Below are positions 7,000 to 14,874 of a stretch of DNA of 57,731 nt, one piece after another; the stretch's first letter is position 1, and every line of letters starts with the position of its first letter. The notes under the pieces are model-generated. The model was not told the DNA's origin. It did not search any database and worked only from the letters and a program-made list of their open reading frames with translations. The stretch spans positions 1-57,731 of the forward strand of contig VYDI01000048.1 in the NCBI GenBank assembly GCA_009843505.1, in the 5' to 3' direction. This DNA is from Holophagales bacterium. Lineage in GTDB: Bacteria; Acidobacteriota; Thermoanaerobaculia; Multivoradales; Multivoraceae. The translations under genes and the position numbers were made by a program.

Positions 7000-8319
7000 T
7001 CAGGCGCCGCCGCGATCCGGCATGAGGTAGCTGCGCGCCGCGTAGCCGAGCGTTGCCGCCCTCGCCGCCATCAGGCCCGCCATGCTGAGCCAGAGAAGGT
7101 CCGGGTCCCGGAAGTGGACCGCCGCCCAGGCGAGGGGAGCGAAGCCGACGCCGAGGCTGACCGCCATCGCGCGGCTGAGCAGCCTGCCCCGCGTCAGGCC
7201 GAGGAAGAAGCCGTCGAAGGCGTAGGCGAGGGCCGCGAAGAGGAGCACCGGCAGCAGCCAGACGTTGCTGTCTGCCGCGAGCGCCGCGACATCCTCGTGG
7301 TCGACGAGCAGGGCGTAGACGGCATCTGGGAACGCCAGCGCCGGGACGAGAAAGACGCCGGCGCAGCCGATGGCCGCCGCCAGCGTGAGGAGCAGGACGC
7401 GCCGCAACTCGCGGCGGTCGCCGGCGCCGAAGGCCATGCCGGCGAGCGTTTCGCCGGCGAAGGCCGCCCCGTCGACGAAGTAGGAGGCCAGACTCAACAC
7501 GCGGAGAATGACGCCGTTGGCGGCCAGCCGGGCGGCGCCGAAGAGCGCGCTCGCGTTGGTGAACACGGCGAAGGCGGTGACCAGGAGCAGGGTGCGGATC
7601 ACCAAGTGTCCACTCAGCGCGAGGATCTGGCGCAGCGCGGCGCGGTCGAAAAGGGTGGTCCTGGCTGGAAGCGGCCCGGCGGCCGCGAACGCCAGGATCA
7701 GGCCGGCGGCGGCGCTCAGCCACTGAGCCCCGGCGGTGGCGACCCCGGCGCCGAACGCGGCCCAGCCGAGGTGAACGATGAACCACCAGTTGAGCGCGAT
7801 GTTGCCGAGGTTGGCCAGTACGACCAGGAGCAGGGCCCTCGCGGCCTCGCCGCGGCCGAGGAACCAGCCCACCAGCGCCAGGTTGGCGAAGGCCGCCGGC
7901 GCGCCCCAGATGCGCGCGTCGTAGTAGCGGCGGCCGGCCTCCTCCACGCCGGCCGGGCCGGACAGGAGTCCGAAGCCGGCGTCGCCAAGCGGGTCCCGGA
8001 GCGCTACCGCCACGAGGCCGAGCGCCGCCGCCAGCAGCAGGGCGCGGTAGAGGTGCGCCGACACCTCGCCGGCGTCTGCGCGTCCCCACGCCTGGGCCGT
8101 CAGGCCGGTGGTGCTCATCCGCAGGAAGGCGCAGCCGAAGTAGAGGTAGTCGAAGATGAGGGCCGCGAGAACGACGCCGGCCAGGAAACGGACGTCGTCG
8201 AGCCGGCCCAGCATCACGGTGTCGGCCAGACCGGCCAGGGGCACGGTGAGATTGGACGCCGTGTTGAGCGCCGTCAGGCGCGCGAACCGGCGGGGGAGGC
8301 CCGGCCCCGGAGCGCCCAT
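7000..8319 (-). CDS. MATE family multidrug/metabolite exporter (DinF-like)
   Basis: A 439-residue inner-membrane protein with about twelve hydrophobic segments and the internal two-fold arrangement of MATE transporters, which expel cations or metabolites in exchange for Na+ or H+. The N-terminus (LTALNTASNLTVPLAGLADTVMLGRL) matches the DinF-like branch, where the first helix runs into LVDTAMLGHL-like sequence. A FLRMSTTGLTAQAWG segment follows. ATG 8319 is chosen over the GTG one codon upstream. The gene diverges from dctQ across a 36-base gap. Substrate unknown. Confidence 0.9.
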   Translation of the reverse strand: MGAPGPGLPRRFARLTALNTASNLTVPLAGLADTVMLGRLDDVRFLAGVVLAALIFDYLYFGCAFLRMSTTGLTAQAWGRADAGEVSAHLYRALLLAAALGLVAVALRDPLGDAGFGLLSGPAGVEEAGRRYYDARIWGAPAAFANLALVGWFLGRGEAARALLLVVLANLGNIALNWWFIVHLGWAAFGAGVATAGAQWLSAAAGLILAFAAAGPLPARTTLFDRAALRQILALSGHLVIRTLLLVTAFAVFTNASALFGAARLAANGVILRVLSLASYFVDGAAFAGETLAGMAFGAGDRRELRRVLLLTLAAAIGCAGVFLVPALAFPDAVYALLVDHEDVAALAADSNVWLLPVLLFAALAYAFDGFFLGLTRGRLLSRAMAVSLGVGFAPLAWAAVHFRDPDLLWLSMAGLMAARAATLGYAARSYLMPDRGGA

Positions 8320-8355
8320 CACGGCCGGTGCGCTGGTGGTAGCCTGCCCGCGCTC

Positions 8356-8940
8356 ATGGCGTCAGCACGAACCCCGGGCGGCTTCCTGGCACGTTTCGTG
8401 ACCTGGACCGATCGTCTGAACACACGCCTCGGCGTCGCGGTCTCCTGGCTCACCCTCGCCATGGTCGCGGTCGGAGCGTACAACGCGGTCGTGCGCTACC
8501 TGGGCCGGTTCACCGGCTGGAACCTGAGCTCGAACGCCTACCTCGAACTCCAGTGGTACATGTTCAGCCTGGTCTTCCTGCTGGGCGCGGCGTACGCGCT
8601 GCTGACGGGCGCCCACGTTCGCGTCGACGTGATCTTCAGCCGGCTGCCGGAGCGCTGGCGGCGGCGGATCGACCTCTGGGGATCGCTGCTGTTCCTGGTT
8701 CCATTCGCGGTCTTCGGACTCGTCATGTCCTGGCCGGCCGTACGGAACTCCTGGGCGGTGCTGGAGGTGTCGTCCGACCCGGGCGGCCTGCCGCGGTATC
8801 CGATCAAGAGCGTGCTGCTGGTGGCGTTCACGCTCCTCGCCCTGCAGGGGCTGGCGGAGGCGGCGCGGAACTGGCTGCGCCTGCGGGCGCTCAAGGCCGG
8901 GGCCGAGGAGGAGGATCTGCAGCAGGAGGGGCTGCTGTGA
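8356..8940 (+). CDS. dctQ: TRAP transporter small permease (DctQ)
   Basis: DctQ is the four-helix small membrane subunit of tripartite ATP-independent periplasmic transporters, which import carboxylates using a Na+ gradient. The 194-residue protein has hydrophobic segments near residues 30-50, 65-85, 105-125 and 150-170. The conserved ELQWYMFSLVFLLGAAYAL and HVRVDVIF stretch is characteristic of the family. No Shine-Dalgarno is visible; TAGCCT at 8340-8345 ends 10 bases before the ATG, suggesting a leaderless message. It overlaps dctM by four bases (GTGA). The binding protein is encoded downstream on the opposite strand rather than in this operon. Confidence 0.93.
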   Translation: MASARTPGGFLARFVTWTDRLNTRLGVAVSWLTLAMVAVGAYNAVVRYLGRFTGWNLSSNAYLELQWYMFSLVFLLGAAYALLTGAHVRVDVIFSRLPERWRRRIDLWGSLLFLVPFAVFGLVMSWPAVRNSWAVLEVSSDPGGLPRYPIKSVLLVAFTLLALQGLAEAARNWLRLRALKAGAEEEDLQQEGLL

Positions 8941-10256
8941 GCGGCGACTTCCTGGGACCGCTGATGTTCGTGGTCGTCTTCATGTTCATCTTCGCGGGCT
9001 ATCCGGTCGCCTTCTCCCTTGGCGGAACCGCGCTGATCTTCGCCGTCATCGGCATCGAACTCGGGCTCTTCTCCTGGAACCTGCTCTACGCGTTTCCCGA
9101 ACGGGTCTTCGGCGTCATGTCGAACGGCGTCCTGCTGGCGGTGCCCTTCTTCATCTTCATGGGCACGATGCTGGAGAAATCGCAGCTCGCGGAGGATCTC
9201 CTGCGCACGATCGGCATGCTGTTCGGCAGGCTGCGCGGCGGTCTGGCGCTGGCGGTGGTCGTGGTCGGGGCGATGCTCGCCGCCGCCACCGGCGTGGTTG
9301 GCGCCTCGGTGGTCGCGATGGGCCTGATCTCGCTGCCGGTGATGCTGCGATACGACTACTCGCCGATGCTCGCCACCGGCGTGATCAGCGCCGCGGGCAC
9401 TCTCGGCCAGATCATCCCGCCCAGCGTCGTGCTCGTCGTGCTCGCCGATCAGCTCGGCATCTCGGTCGGCGACCTGTTCATCGGCTCCCTGATTCCAGGC
9501 CTGATGCTGGCGGGCTTCTACGCGGTGTACGTCACCGGTGTGGCGATCGCGAAGCCGGCCGCCGCGCCGGCCTTGCCGGCCGATGAGCGGACCCTCGACG
9601 GCGCCGCGCTGGCGCGCCAGGTGGCCGTGGTCATGCTGCCGCCCATGGTGCTGATCCTGGTCGTCCTGGGGAGCATCTTCGCCGGCATTGCCACGCCGAC
9701 CGAGGCGGGGGCCCTGGGCGCCGTCGGCGCCATCGCGCTGGCCCTTTCGCGCGGCCGGCTGACGATGAAGGCCATCAAGGAAACGATGGACGCGACCGCG
9801 AAGCTGACCACGATGGTCATCTTCCTCCTGATCGGCTCGACCGCCTTCGCGCTCGTCTTCCGGGGCCTTTACGGCGACATCTGGATCGAAGACCTGCTGA
9901 CCGGGTTGCCGGGCGGGAAGATCGGCCTGCTGATCGTCGCGAATCTCGCGATCTTCATCCTCGGCTTCTTCATCGACTTCTTCGAGATCGCCTTCATCGT
10001 CATCCCGCTGATCGCGCCGGCGGCACGCATCCTCGACGTCGACATGGTGTGGTTCGGCGTGATGATCGGCATGAACCTGCAGACGTCGTTCCTGACGCCG
10101 CCCTTCGGCTTCGCGATCTTCTATCTGCGCGGCGTCGCGCCCCGGCGGATCACGACGGTCGAGATGTACCGGGGCGTGATCCCCTTCATCGTCATCCAGC
10201 TCATCGGGCTGGCGCTGATCTGCCTCTATCCGGAGCTGGTGACGGCGCTGCTGTAG
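8937..10256 (+). CDS. dctM: TRAP transporter large permease (DctM)
   Basis: DctM is the ion-coupled transport subunit of the TRAP system. The 439-residue protein has about twelve membrane segments; the family marks include GVLLAVPFFIFMG near residue 60, ISAAGTLGQIIPPSVVLVVL near 155-174, and TPTEAGALGAVGA. The start is GTG 8937, sharing four bases with the dctQ stop (GTGA), which indicates translational coupling. It ends 7 bases before the convergent dctP stop. The transported solute is set mainly by DctP. Confidence 0.95.
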   Translation: MSGDFLGPLMFVVVFMFIFAGYPVAFSLGGTALIFAVIGIELGLFSWNLLYAFPERVFGVMSNGVLLAVPFFIFMGTMLEKSQLAEDLLRTIGMLFGRLRGGLALAVVVVGAMLAAATGVVGASVVAMGLISLPVMLRYDYSPMLATGVISAAGTLGQIIPPSVVLVVLADQLGISVGDLFIGSLIPGLMLAGFYAVYVTGVAIAKPAAAPALPADERTLDGAALARQVAVVMLPPMVLILVVLGSIFAGIATPTEAGALGAVGAIALALSRGRLTMKAIKETMDATAKLTTMVIFLLIGSTAFALVFRGLYGDIWIEDLLTGLPGGKIGLLIVANLAIFILGFFIDFFEIAFIVIPLIAPAARILDVDMVWFGVMIGMNLQTSFLTPPFGFAIFYLRGVAPRRITTVEMYRGVIPFIVIQLIGLALICLYPELVTALL

Positions 10257-10263
10257 CCGGCAC

Positions 10264-11385
10264 TCAGCCGCCGCCGAAGGAGAAGCGGGCGTACGCCTGC
10301 TCGGCGGTGCTGAACCAGCGGAACGAGGACCGGCGAACCTCGTCCCAGGACTCGAAGATCTTTCGGTAGCCGGCGTCCGCGGCCGCGTTCTCGTTCATCA
10401 GTTCGAACGCGGCGTCGCGTGACGCGGTCATGATCTCGTCGGAGAACGGTCTCAGGGTGACGCCGCCGTCGACCAGACGCTTGAGCGCCCCCGGGTTGAC
10501 CGCGTCGTACCGCGAGATCATGTCGACGTTCGCCTCCGCGGCGGCGGACTGAACGATGGACTGGTACTCGGTCGGAAGACCGTCCCAGGCGGTCCGGTTG
10601 ACGTACACGGAAAGCGTCGGGCCCGGTTCCCACCAGCCGGGGTAGTAGTAGTTCTTCGCCACCCGCTGGAAGCCGAGCTTCTCGTCGTCGTACGGGCCTA
10701 CCCACTCGGCGGCATCGACCACTCCGCGTTCCAGCGCGGGATAGATCTCTCCGCCGGGAATCGTCTGAACGGTCACTCCGAGACGGCTCAGCACCTCGGC
10801 GCCCAAACCGGGGATACGCATCTTCAGACCGCGCAGTTCGTCCAGCGTGCTGACCTCGCGCCGGAACCAGCCGCCCATCTGCCCGCCCGTGTTACCAGCA
10901 GGGAAGTTCACGATGTTGAAGTCCGCGAACACCTCGCGCATGAGTTCCAGGCCGCCGCCATGGTAGAGCCAGGCGTTCTGCTGGCGCGTGTTCAGGCCGA
11001 ACGGCATGGCGGTGTCGAAGGCCACGGCCGGGTTCTTGCCCGTGTAGTAGTAGCTCGCGGTGTGGCCGAGTTCGACCGTGCCCTGCTGCACCGCGTCCAG
11101 GACGCCCAGACCCGGGACGAGTTCGCCGGCGGGGTAGGGGCGGATCCGGAACCGGCCCTCGGACAGGCTCTCGACTCGTTCCGCGAACACTTCCGCGCCG
11201 CCGAAGATCGTGTCGAGGCCGCGCGGGAAGCTCGAGGCCAGGCGCCAGTTCAGGCGGGGCTTCGTGACGACGGCCGGTCCGCCCTCCGGCGCCGAGGCTG
11301 ATCCACCGCAGGCGGCGACGGCGCCCGCTCCCGCGGTGGCGATCGCGGCCCTGCCCAGGAAGTCCCTACGTCTCAGTTTGGCCAT
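10264..11385 (-). CDS. dctP: TRAP transporter substrate-binding lipoprotein (DctP/TakP-like)
   Basis: A 373-residue solute-binding protein. The N-terminus combines a twin-arginine-like RRRDFLG (residues 5-11) with a lipobox ending at Cys26 (AVAAC), so it may be exported folded and lipid-anchored. The mature part has the DctP fold; NWRLASSFPRGLDTIFGG, GTVELGHTASYYYTGK, AALERGVVDAAEWVGPYDD-like sequence and YYYPGWWEPGP are typical of the TakP-like branch that binds alpha-keto acids or related carboxylates. The substrate is therefore an inference. GGGAG precedes the ATG at good spacing. Unusually, the gene converges on dctQM instead of heading their operon, so its expression is independent of the permeases. 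Confidence 0.92.
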   Translation of the reverse strand: MAKLRRRDFLGRAAIATAGAGAVAACGGSASAPEGGPAVVTKPRLNWRLASSFPRGLDTIFGGAEVFAERVESLSEGRFRIRPYPAGELVPGLGVLDAVQQGTVELGHTASYYYTGKNPAVAFDTAMPFGLNTRQQNAWLYHGGGLELMREVFADFNIVNFPAGNTGGQMGGWFRREVSTLDELRGLKMRIPGLGAEVLSRLGVTVQTIPGGEIYPALERGVVDAAEWVGPYDDEKLGFQRVAKNYYYPGWWEPGPTLSVYVNRTAWDGLPTEYQSIVQSAAAEANVDMISRYDAVNPGALKRLVDGGVTLRPFSDEIMTASRDAAFELMNENAAADAGYRKIFESWDEVRRSSFRWFSTAEQAYARFSFGGG

Positions 11386-11417
11386 CTGTACTCCCGTTTC
11401 TTCTGATCTCGCGGCGG

Positions 11418-12371
11418 TCAGTGTACTTCGCTCAGCCAGCGCTCGGCGTCGATCGCCGCCTGGCAGCCGGTGCCGGCGGCGGTGACCGCCTGCCGGTAGA
11501 TCGGGTCCATCACGTCGCCGCAGGCGAAGACGCCCTCGATGTCCGTTGCCGTGCCCGGATGGCGGACCTTGAGGTAACCGACATCGTCCATCGTCAGCTT
11601 GCCGCGGAACAGCTCGGTGTTCGGGTTGTGGCCGATCGCCATGAAGACGCCCTGGCAGGGGAAGTCCGACTCCTCGCCGGACCGCGGGTCGCGAAGGCGC
11701 ACGCCGTGAACGCCGTCCGCCTGGGTGCCGTAGATCTCCTCGACGGTGGCGTGGAATCGCCAGTCGATCTTCTCGTTCGCGGCCGCGCGCTCCCGCATGA
11801 TGACCGAGGCCCGCAGCTCGCCGCGGCGATGGACGATCGTCACCTTGCTGGCGAACTTGGTCAGGAACGTGGCCTCCTCCATCGCCGTGTCGCCGCCCCC
11901 CACGACCACCAGCTCCTTGTCCCGAAAGAAGAAGCCGTCGCAGGTGGCGCAGGCCGAAACGCCGTACCCCATGAGCTCCGCTTCCGAGGGAAGACCCAGT
12001 TGGCGTGCCGAGGCGCCGGTGGCGATGATCAGCGCGTCGGTCAGGTACTCCCCTCCGTCCGTGTCGAGCCGGAAGGGCCGCTCGCTCAGGTCTACCGCAT
12101 GGCCCGTCTCGAAGCGGGTATCGGCGCCGAAACGCTGGGCCTGCGCCCGCATCTGGTCGATCAGTTCGGGCCCCATGATCCCCTTCGGGAAGCCCGGGTA
12201 GTTCTCGACGTCGGTCGTGATCGTCAGTTGCCCGCCGGGCTGGGCGCCTTCGAGAACCAGAGGCGCGAGATCGGCGCGGGCGGCGTAGAGAGCCGCGGTG
12301 AGTCCCGCGGGTCCCGATCCGAGGATGGTCAGACGGTGATGGTCTGGAGAAACGGTCGGAACGGTCGTCAT
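11418..12371 (-). CDS. trxB: Thioredoxin reductase
   Basis: TrxB passes electrons from NADPH through FAD to thioredoxin. The 317-residue protein shows the FAD-binding GSGPAGLTAALYAARADL, then GGQLTITTDVENYPGF, the redox-active ACATCDG with two cysteines, the NADPH-binding GGGDTAMEEA, and the closing FACGDVMDPIYRQAVTAAG-type FAD motif. These define the low-molecular-weight type. The ATG overlaps the upstream pssA stop as ATGA, so trxB is the third gene of a psd-pssA-trxB operon. The functional link between lipid synthesis and thiol reduction is not obvious and may be organisational. Confidence 0.97.
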   Translation of the reverse strand: MTTVPTVSPDHHRLTILGSGPAGLTAALYAARADLAPLVLEGAQPGGQLTITTDVENYPGFPKGIMGPELIDQMRAQAQRFGADTRFETGHAVDLSERPFRLDTDGGEYLTDALIIATGASARQLGLPSEAELMGYGVSACATCDGFFFRDKELVVVGGGDTAMEEATFLTKFASKVTIVHRRGELRASVIMRERAAANEKIDWRFHATVEEIYGTQADGVHGVRLRDPRSGEESDFPCQGVFMAIGHNPNTELFRGKLTMDDVGYLKVRHPGTATDIEGVFACGDVMDPIYRQAVTAAGTGCQAAIDAERWLSEVH

Positions 12372-13138
12372 CGGCCGCGGAGCGTAGCAGCGCGAAGACG
12401 GATCGCGCGGCGTCGCCGTCTGAGGCGGCGGGCGACCCACGCGGTAGGCCCGGAGAGAGCGTAGCTGGCCGCCCCGACCAGGAAGAACAGACCGATGTGG
12501 ATCAGCGCCAGCACGGCGATCGAGGAAATGACGAGCACCACCCGGAAGCTCCGGCGACGCCGGAAGTCGATCTCCTTGAAGCTGACGTAGCGAAAGGTGG
12601 AGACGGCGAGCAGACCGACCACCACCAGAGCGGACAGGACGACGATCTGGAGAAGGAAGGAGTCGCCCCGGGTGTCGACGAAGAAGAGAATCGAGCCGAT
12701 CGCCCCGGCGGCGGCCGGCGCCGGCAGGCCGATGAAGTAGGCCGGGTCGGCCGTGCGTCGACTGACGTTGAAGCGGGCCAGACGGGCGGCGTTGCAGAGC
12801 AGATAGACGGCGGGCGCCGCGAACCCCACGCGGCCGAGTTCGTGGAGGCCCCAGAGGTAGCAGAGCAGCGCCGGGGCGAGGCCGAAGGACACCAGGTCGG
12901 CCAGCGAGTCGTACTCCCTGCCGAACGGGCTCGCGGTACCGGTCAGGCGGGCTATCCGGCCGTCCAGCGTGTCGAGGCAGGCCGCGGCGAACAGCATGAG
13001 CACGGCGGCCTGGAACTTCCCTTCCAGACCTGCCAGCAGAGCGTAGAAGCCGAGCAGCATGTTCGCGGTCGTGAACAGGCTGGGGATCACGTAGGCCCCG
13101 GCCCGCAACGGTCTCGGCTTGCGCGGTTTCCAGTTCAT
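12368..13138 (-). CDS. pssA: CDP-diacylglycerol-serine O-phosphatidyltransferase
   Basis: PssA condenses CDP-diacylglycerol with L-serine to give phosphatidylserine at the membrane. The 256-residue protein has the CDP-alcohol phosphotransferase signature DTLDGRIARLTGTASPFGRE followed by YDSLAD, fitting D-x2-DG-x2-AR-x8-G-x3-D-x3-D, near residues 54-80. Hydrophobic segments flank it on both sides, as in the type II (Bacillus-like) PssA. It overlaps psd upstream and trxB downstream by four bases each (ATGA). With psd directly upstream, the pair forms the complete two-step route to phosphatidylethanolamine. Confidence 0.95.
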   Translation of the reverse strand: MNWKPRKPRPLRAGAYVIPSLFTTANMLLGFYALLAGLEGKFQAAVLMLFAAACLDTLDGRIARLTGTASPFGREYDSLADLVSFGLAPALLCYLWGLHELGRVGFAAPAVYLLCNAARLARFNVSRRTADPAYFIGLPAPAAAGAIGSILFFVDTRGDSFLLQIVVLSALVVVGLLAVSTFRYVSFKEIDFRRRRSFRVVLVISSIAVLALIHIGLFFLVGAASYALSGPTAWVARRLRRRRRAIRLRAATLRGR

Positions 13139-13833
13139 GGGCTGTCTCCGGCTGGGACCGCGGGCCTCCGGACCGGGAAGTCCTCGGGCGGCGGTGTGGA
13201 CGGGTCCGTGGGCATGGCAAGCGGCGTCTCGCCGGAGATCACCCGCTGGCCCTTCTCGACCAGGGGGTCGTAGGACAGCGGCACGAACACGTCGACCCGT
13301 GAGCCGAACTTGATCAGGCCGAGCGGTTCGCCCTGGACCACCCTTTGACCGGCCTGGACCTGCGCGACGACGCGTCGGGCCACCAGACCGGCGATCTGAC
13401 GCACCGCGATGAGATCGCCCTGGGGCCGGCGCAGCAGGGTGAGGTGATTCTCGTTCACGTCGCCCGCCTCCTTGCGAAGAGCGGGGAGTTTCTTCCCCGG
13501 TGTCGCGATGCTGCCGATCACTACGCCCTCGACCGGTGTCTTCTGGGTGTGAACGTTGAACACGGACAGGAAGATCGAGATGCGCCTCCAGGCGTCCTCA
13601 CCGAGAGCGCTGTCGGTGATCACCTCAACGGCGAGCACGGTTCCCTCGGCAGGCGACAGGACGACATCCGGCGGTCCCTCGTAGTTTCGCGTGGGGTCGC
13701 GGAAGAAGAGAAGCACCAGGACGCCTAGGCCGGCCATCGTGCCCGCGGCGACGTGCCAGCCAAGGGGCCAGAAGACGGCGGCCGCGGCCAGAAAAGGCAG
13801 CACGAACGGCCAAGCCTCCCGAGCGAATCTCAA
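13135..13833 (-). CDS. psd: Phosphatidylserine decarboxylase proenzyme
   Basis: Psd decarboxylates phosphatidylserine to phosphatidylethanolamine using a pyruvoyl group made by self-cleavage at a Gly-Ser bond. The 232-residue short form starts RFAREAWPF with two hydrophobic stretches to about residue 43. FNVHTQKTP places the conserved His at 95, and FGSRVD puts the cleavage Ser at 178. One oddity is LSPAEG at residues 59-64, where the family normally has SPADG; the Asp of that motif belongs to the catalytic triad and here is Glu63. A Pro-rich tail follows residue 210. The start is TTG 13833, chosen because RFAREAWPF is the family N-terminus. It overlaps pssA by four bases. Confidence 0.92.
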   Translation of the reverse strand: MRFAREAWPFVLPFLAAAAVFWPLGWHVAAGTMAGLGVLVLLFFRDPTRNYEGPPDVVLSPAEGTVLAVEVITDSALGEDAWRRISIFLSVFNVHTQKTPVEGVVIGSIATPGKKLPALRKEAGDVNENHLTLLRRPQGDLIAVRQIAGLVARRVVAQVQAGQRVVQGEPLGLIKFGSRVDVFVPLSYDPLVEKGQRVISGETPLAMPTDPSTPPPEDFPVRRPAVPAGDSP

Positions 13834-13910
13834 CGGTTCAACCGTGACGGTCCGGACGGTTTCGCCATCGGGACCCGTAGACCGGAGGGTGCGCGCTTGG
13901 AAGGAGGGTG

Positions 13911-14138
13911 CTAGCTGGCTGCCTGGAGGGCGTGGGACCGGATGATCGACTCCATGCGGTCCTTGAGAGCGAGCTTGTGGAGCTTGATGCGCTTGGCCTC
14001 GGTTTGATCCGTCGGCGAGAGGACGGGGCGGCCGACCAGTTCTTCGAGTTGACTCTCACATGCCTGATGCTCTTCGTAGAGCTTCTTGAACTCGCCCTCC
14101 TGCGCCAGGAGCTCTTCCTTGACTGCGTCATCGCTCAT
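13911..14138 (-). CDS. DUF465/YdcH-like small helical protein
   Basis: A 75-residue, highly charged protein predicted to be two antiparallel helices. LAQEGEFKKLYEEHQACESQ forms the first; the second is LKDRME after a Pro turn, with a Thr-Asp-Gln-Thr-Glu-Ala-Lys-Arg-Ile-Lys-Leu-His-Lys-Leu segment between them. The spacing resembles the DUF465 (YdcH) family, known as small cytoplasmic hairpins of uncertain role. The ATG at 14138 overlaps the end of tsaB by 11 bases, so translation is likely coupled. The 77 bases from its end-proximal neighbour psd contain nothing notable. Confidence 0.75.
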   Translation of the reverse strand: MSDDAVKEELLAQEGEFKKLYEEHQACESQLEELVGRPVLSPTDQTEAKRIKLHKLALKDRMESIIRSHALQAAS

Positions 14139-14847
14139 TCGGTGCGCGCCTCCCTTCGTAGTCGTTGGCTGCCTTCCGCGGAGCGTGCTTTGAGCGTACC
14201 AGCTTGGGTGCGCTGGTTGCGGGCGGACGCAGGTAGAGAGGTTCCGCCAGCGTCGCGAGATCCCAGGAAAACTCACCGTTCCGCATCCGGCGCAGCATGG
14301 TGGGGGCGAGCTCCGTCGCCTCGACCGCGCCGGCCGGCGCCTTCAGGGCGGATACTCCGTGGCCGACGACAGGGAGAGCGCTGCACTCCAGGTCGGCCCG
14401 GCTTCCGATCTCATGCGGCCCGTCGGCCTGCGCCGCACCGTCGGTGCCCAGCCGCACGCGCTGGATGAACCAGCGGTCCCGGTGCGCGTCGACGACCGCC
14501 AGGATCGCCGGGCTCGGCGCCGCCGCGCGCTCGGCGTAGTGCGAGGCCAGGACGTCGAAGGTGGAGACGGCGCCCGCGCGTACGCCGGACGCCTGATGCA
14601 GGCCGATCGCGGTGGCCAGTCCAACCCGCAGGCCGGTAAAGCTGCCCGGACCCCTGGCCGCTCCGACTCCCTCGAGGTCCCGGGCTTCGAGGCCCGCGCC
14701 CGCCAGGAGTTCGTCGATCATCGCGATCAGTTCGCGCGACGAGCGGCCCTGCGGCGTGGCGAGCGTGTCGACCCGGTCGGGCAGGGCGAGCGCCACGCTG
14801 ACGACGGGCGAGCCGGTGTCGAAGGCGAGCAGCGGCCCGGAAGGCAT
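14128..14847 (-). CDS. tsaB: tRNA threonylcarbamoyladenosine biosynthesis protein TsaB
   Basis: TsaB is the ASKHA-fold partner of TsaD in making t6A37 in ANN-decoding tRNAs. The 239-residue protein starts LLAFDTGSPVVSVAL and has the family mark GVGAARGPGSFTGLRVGLAT near residues 61-80, followed by ILAVVDAHRDRWF. It lacks the metal-binding His pair of TsaD, as expected. TATAGT (reverse complement of 14856-14861) lies 8 bases upstream of the ATG and no Shine-Dalgarno is seen, so the mRNA may start at the initiation codon. The C-terminal tail past residue 215 is basic and probably disordered. mutS diverges only 27 bases away. Confidence 0.94.
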   Translation of the reverse strand: MPSGPLLAFDTGSPVVSVALALPDRVDTLATPQGRSSRELIAMIDELLAGAGLEARDLEGVGAARGPGSFTGLRVGLATAIGLHQASGVRAGAVSTFDVLASHYAERAAAPSPAILAVVDAHRDRWFIQRVRLGTDGAAQADGPHEIGSRADLECSALPVVGHGVSALKAPAGAVEATELAPTMLRRMRNGEFSWDLATLAEPLYLRPPATSAPKLVRSKHAPRKAANDYEGRRAPNER

Positions 14848-14874
14848 GGTCGCTCACTATACTGACGACCGTCC
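14848..14874. promoter_or_regulatory. Divergent tsaB/mutS promoter with overlapping -10 boxes
   Basis: The whole tsaB-mutS gap is 27 bases. The plus strand reads TATACT at 14858-14863, 11 bases before the mutS GTG. The minus strand reads TATAGT (from 14856-14861), 8 bases before the tsaB ATG. The two -10-like boxes overlap by four bases, so RNA polymerase probably cannot serve both genes at once. Neither gene has a Shine-Dalgarno, which fits leaderless transcripts. Clear -35 elements are not visible; they would lie inside the neighbouring coding sequences. Confidence 0.5.

Noticed and set aside
5324..8940. Very long open frames on both strands (up to about 1090 codons) across the SDR/MATE/TRAP region
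   Set aside because: They are Arg/Gly/Pro-rich shadows of well-supported genes with clear family motifs in other frames; high GC removes stop codons by chance.
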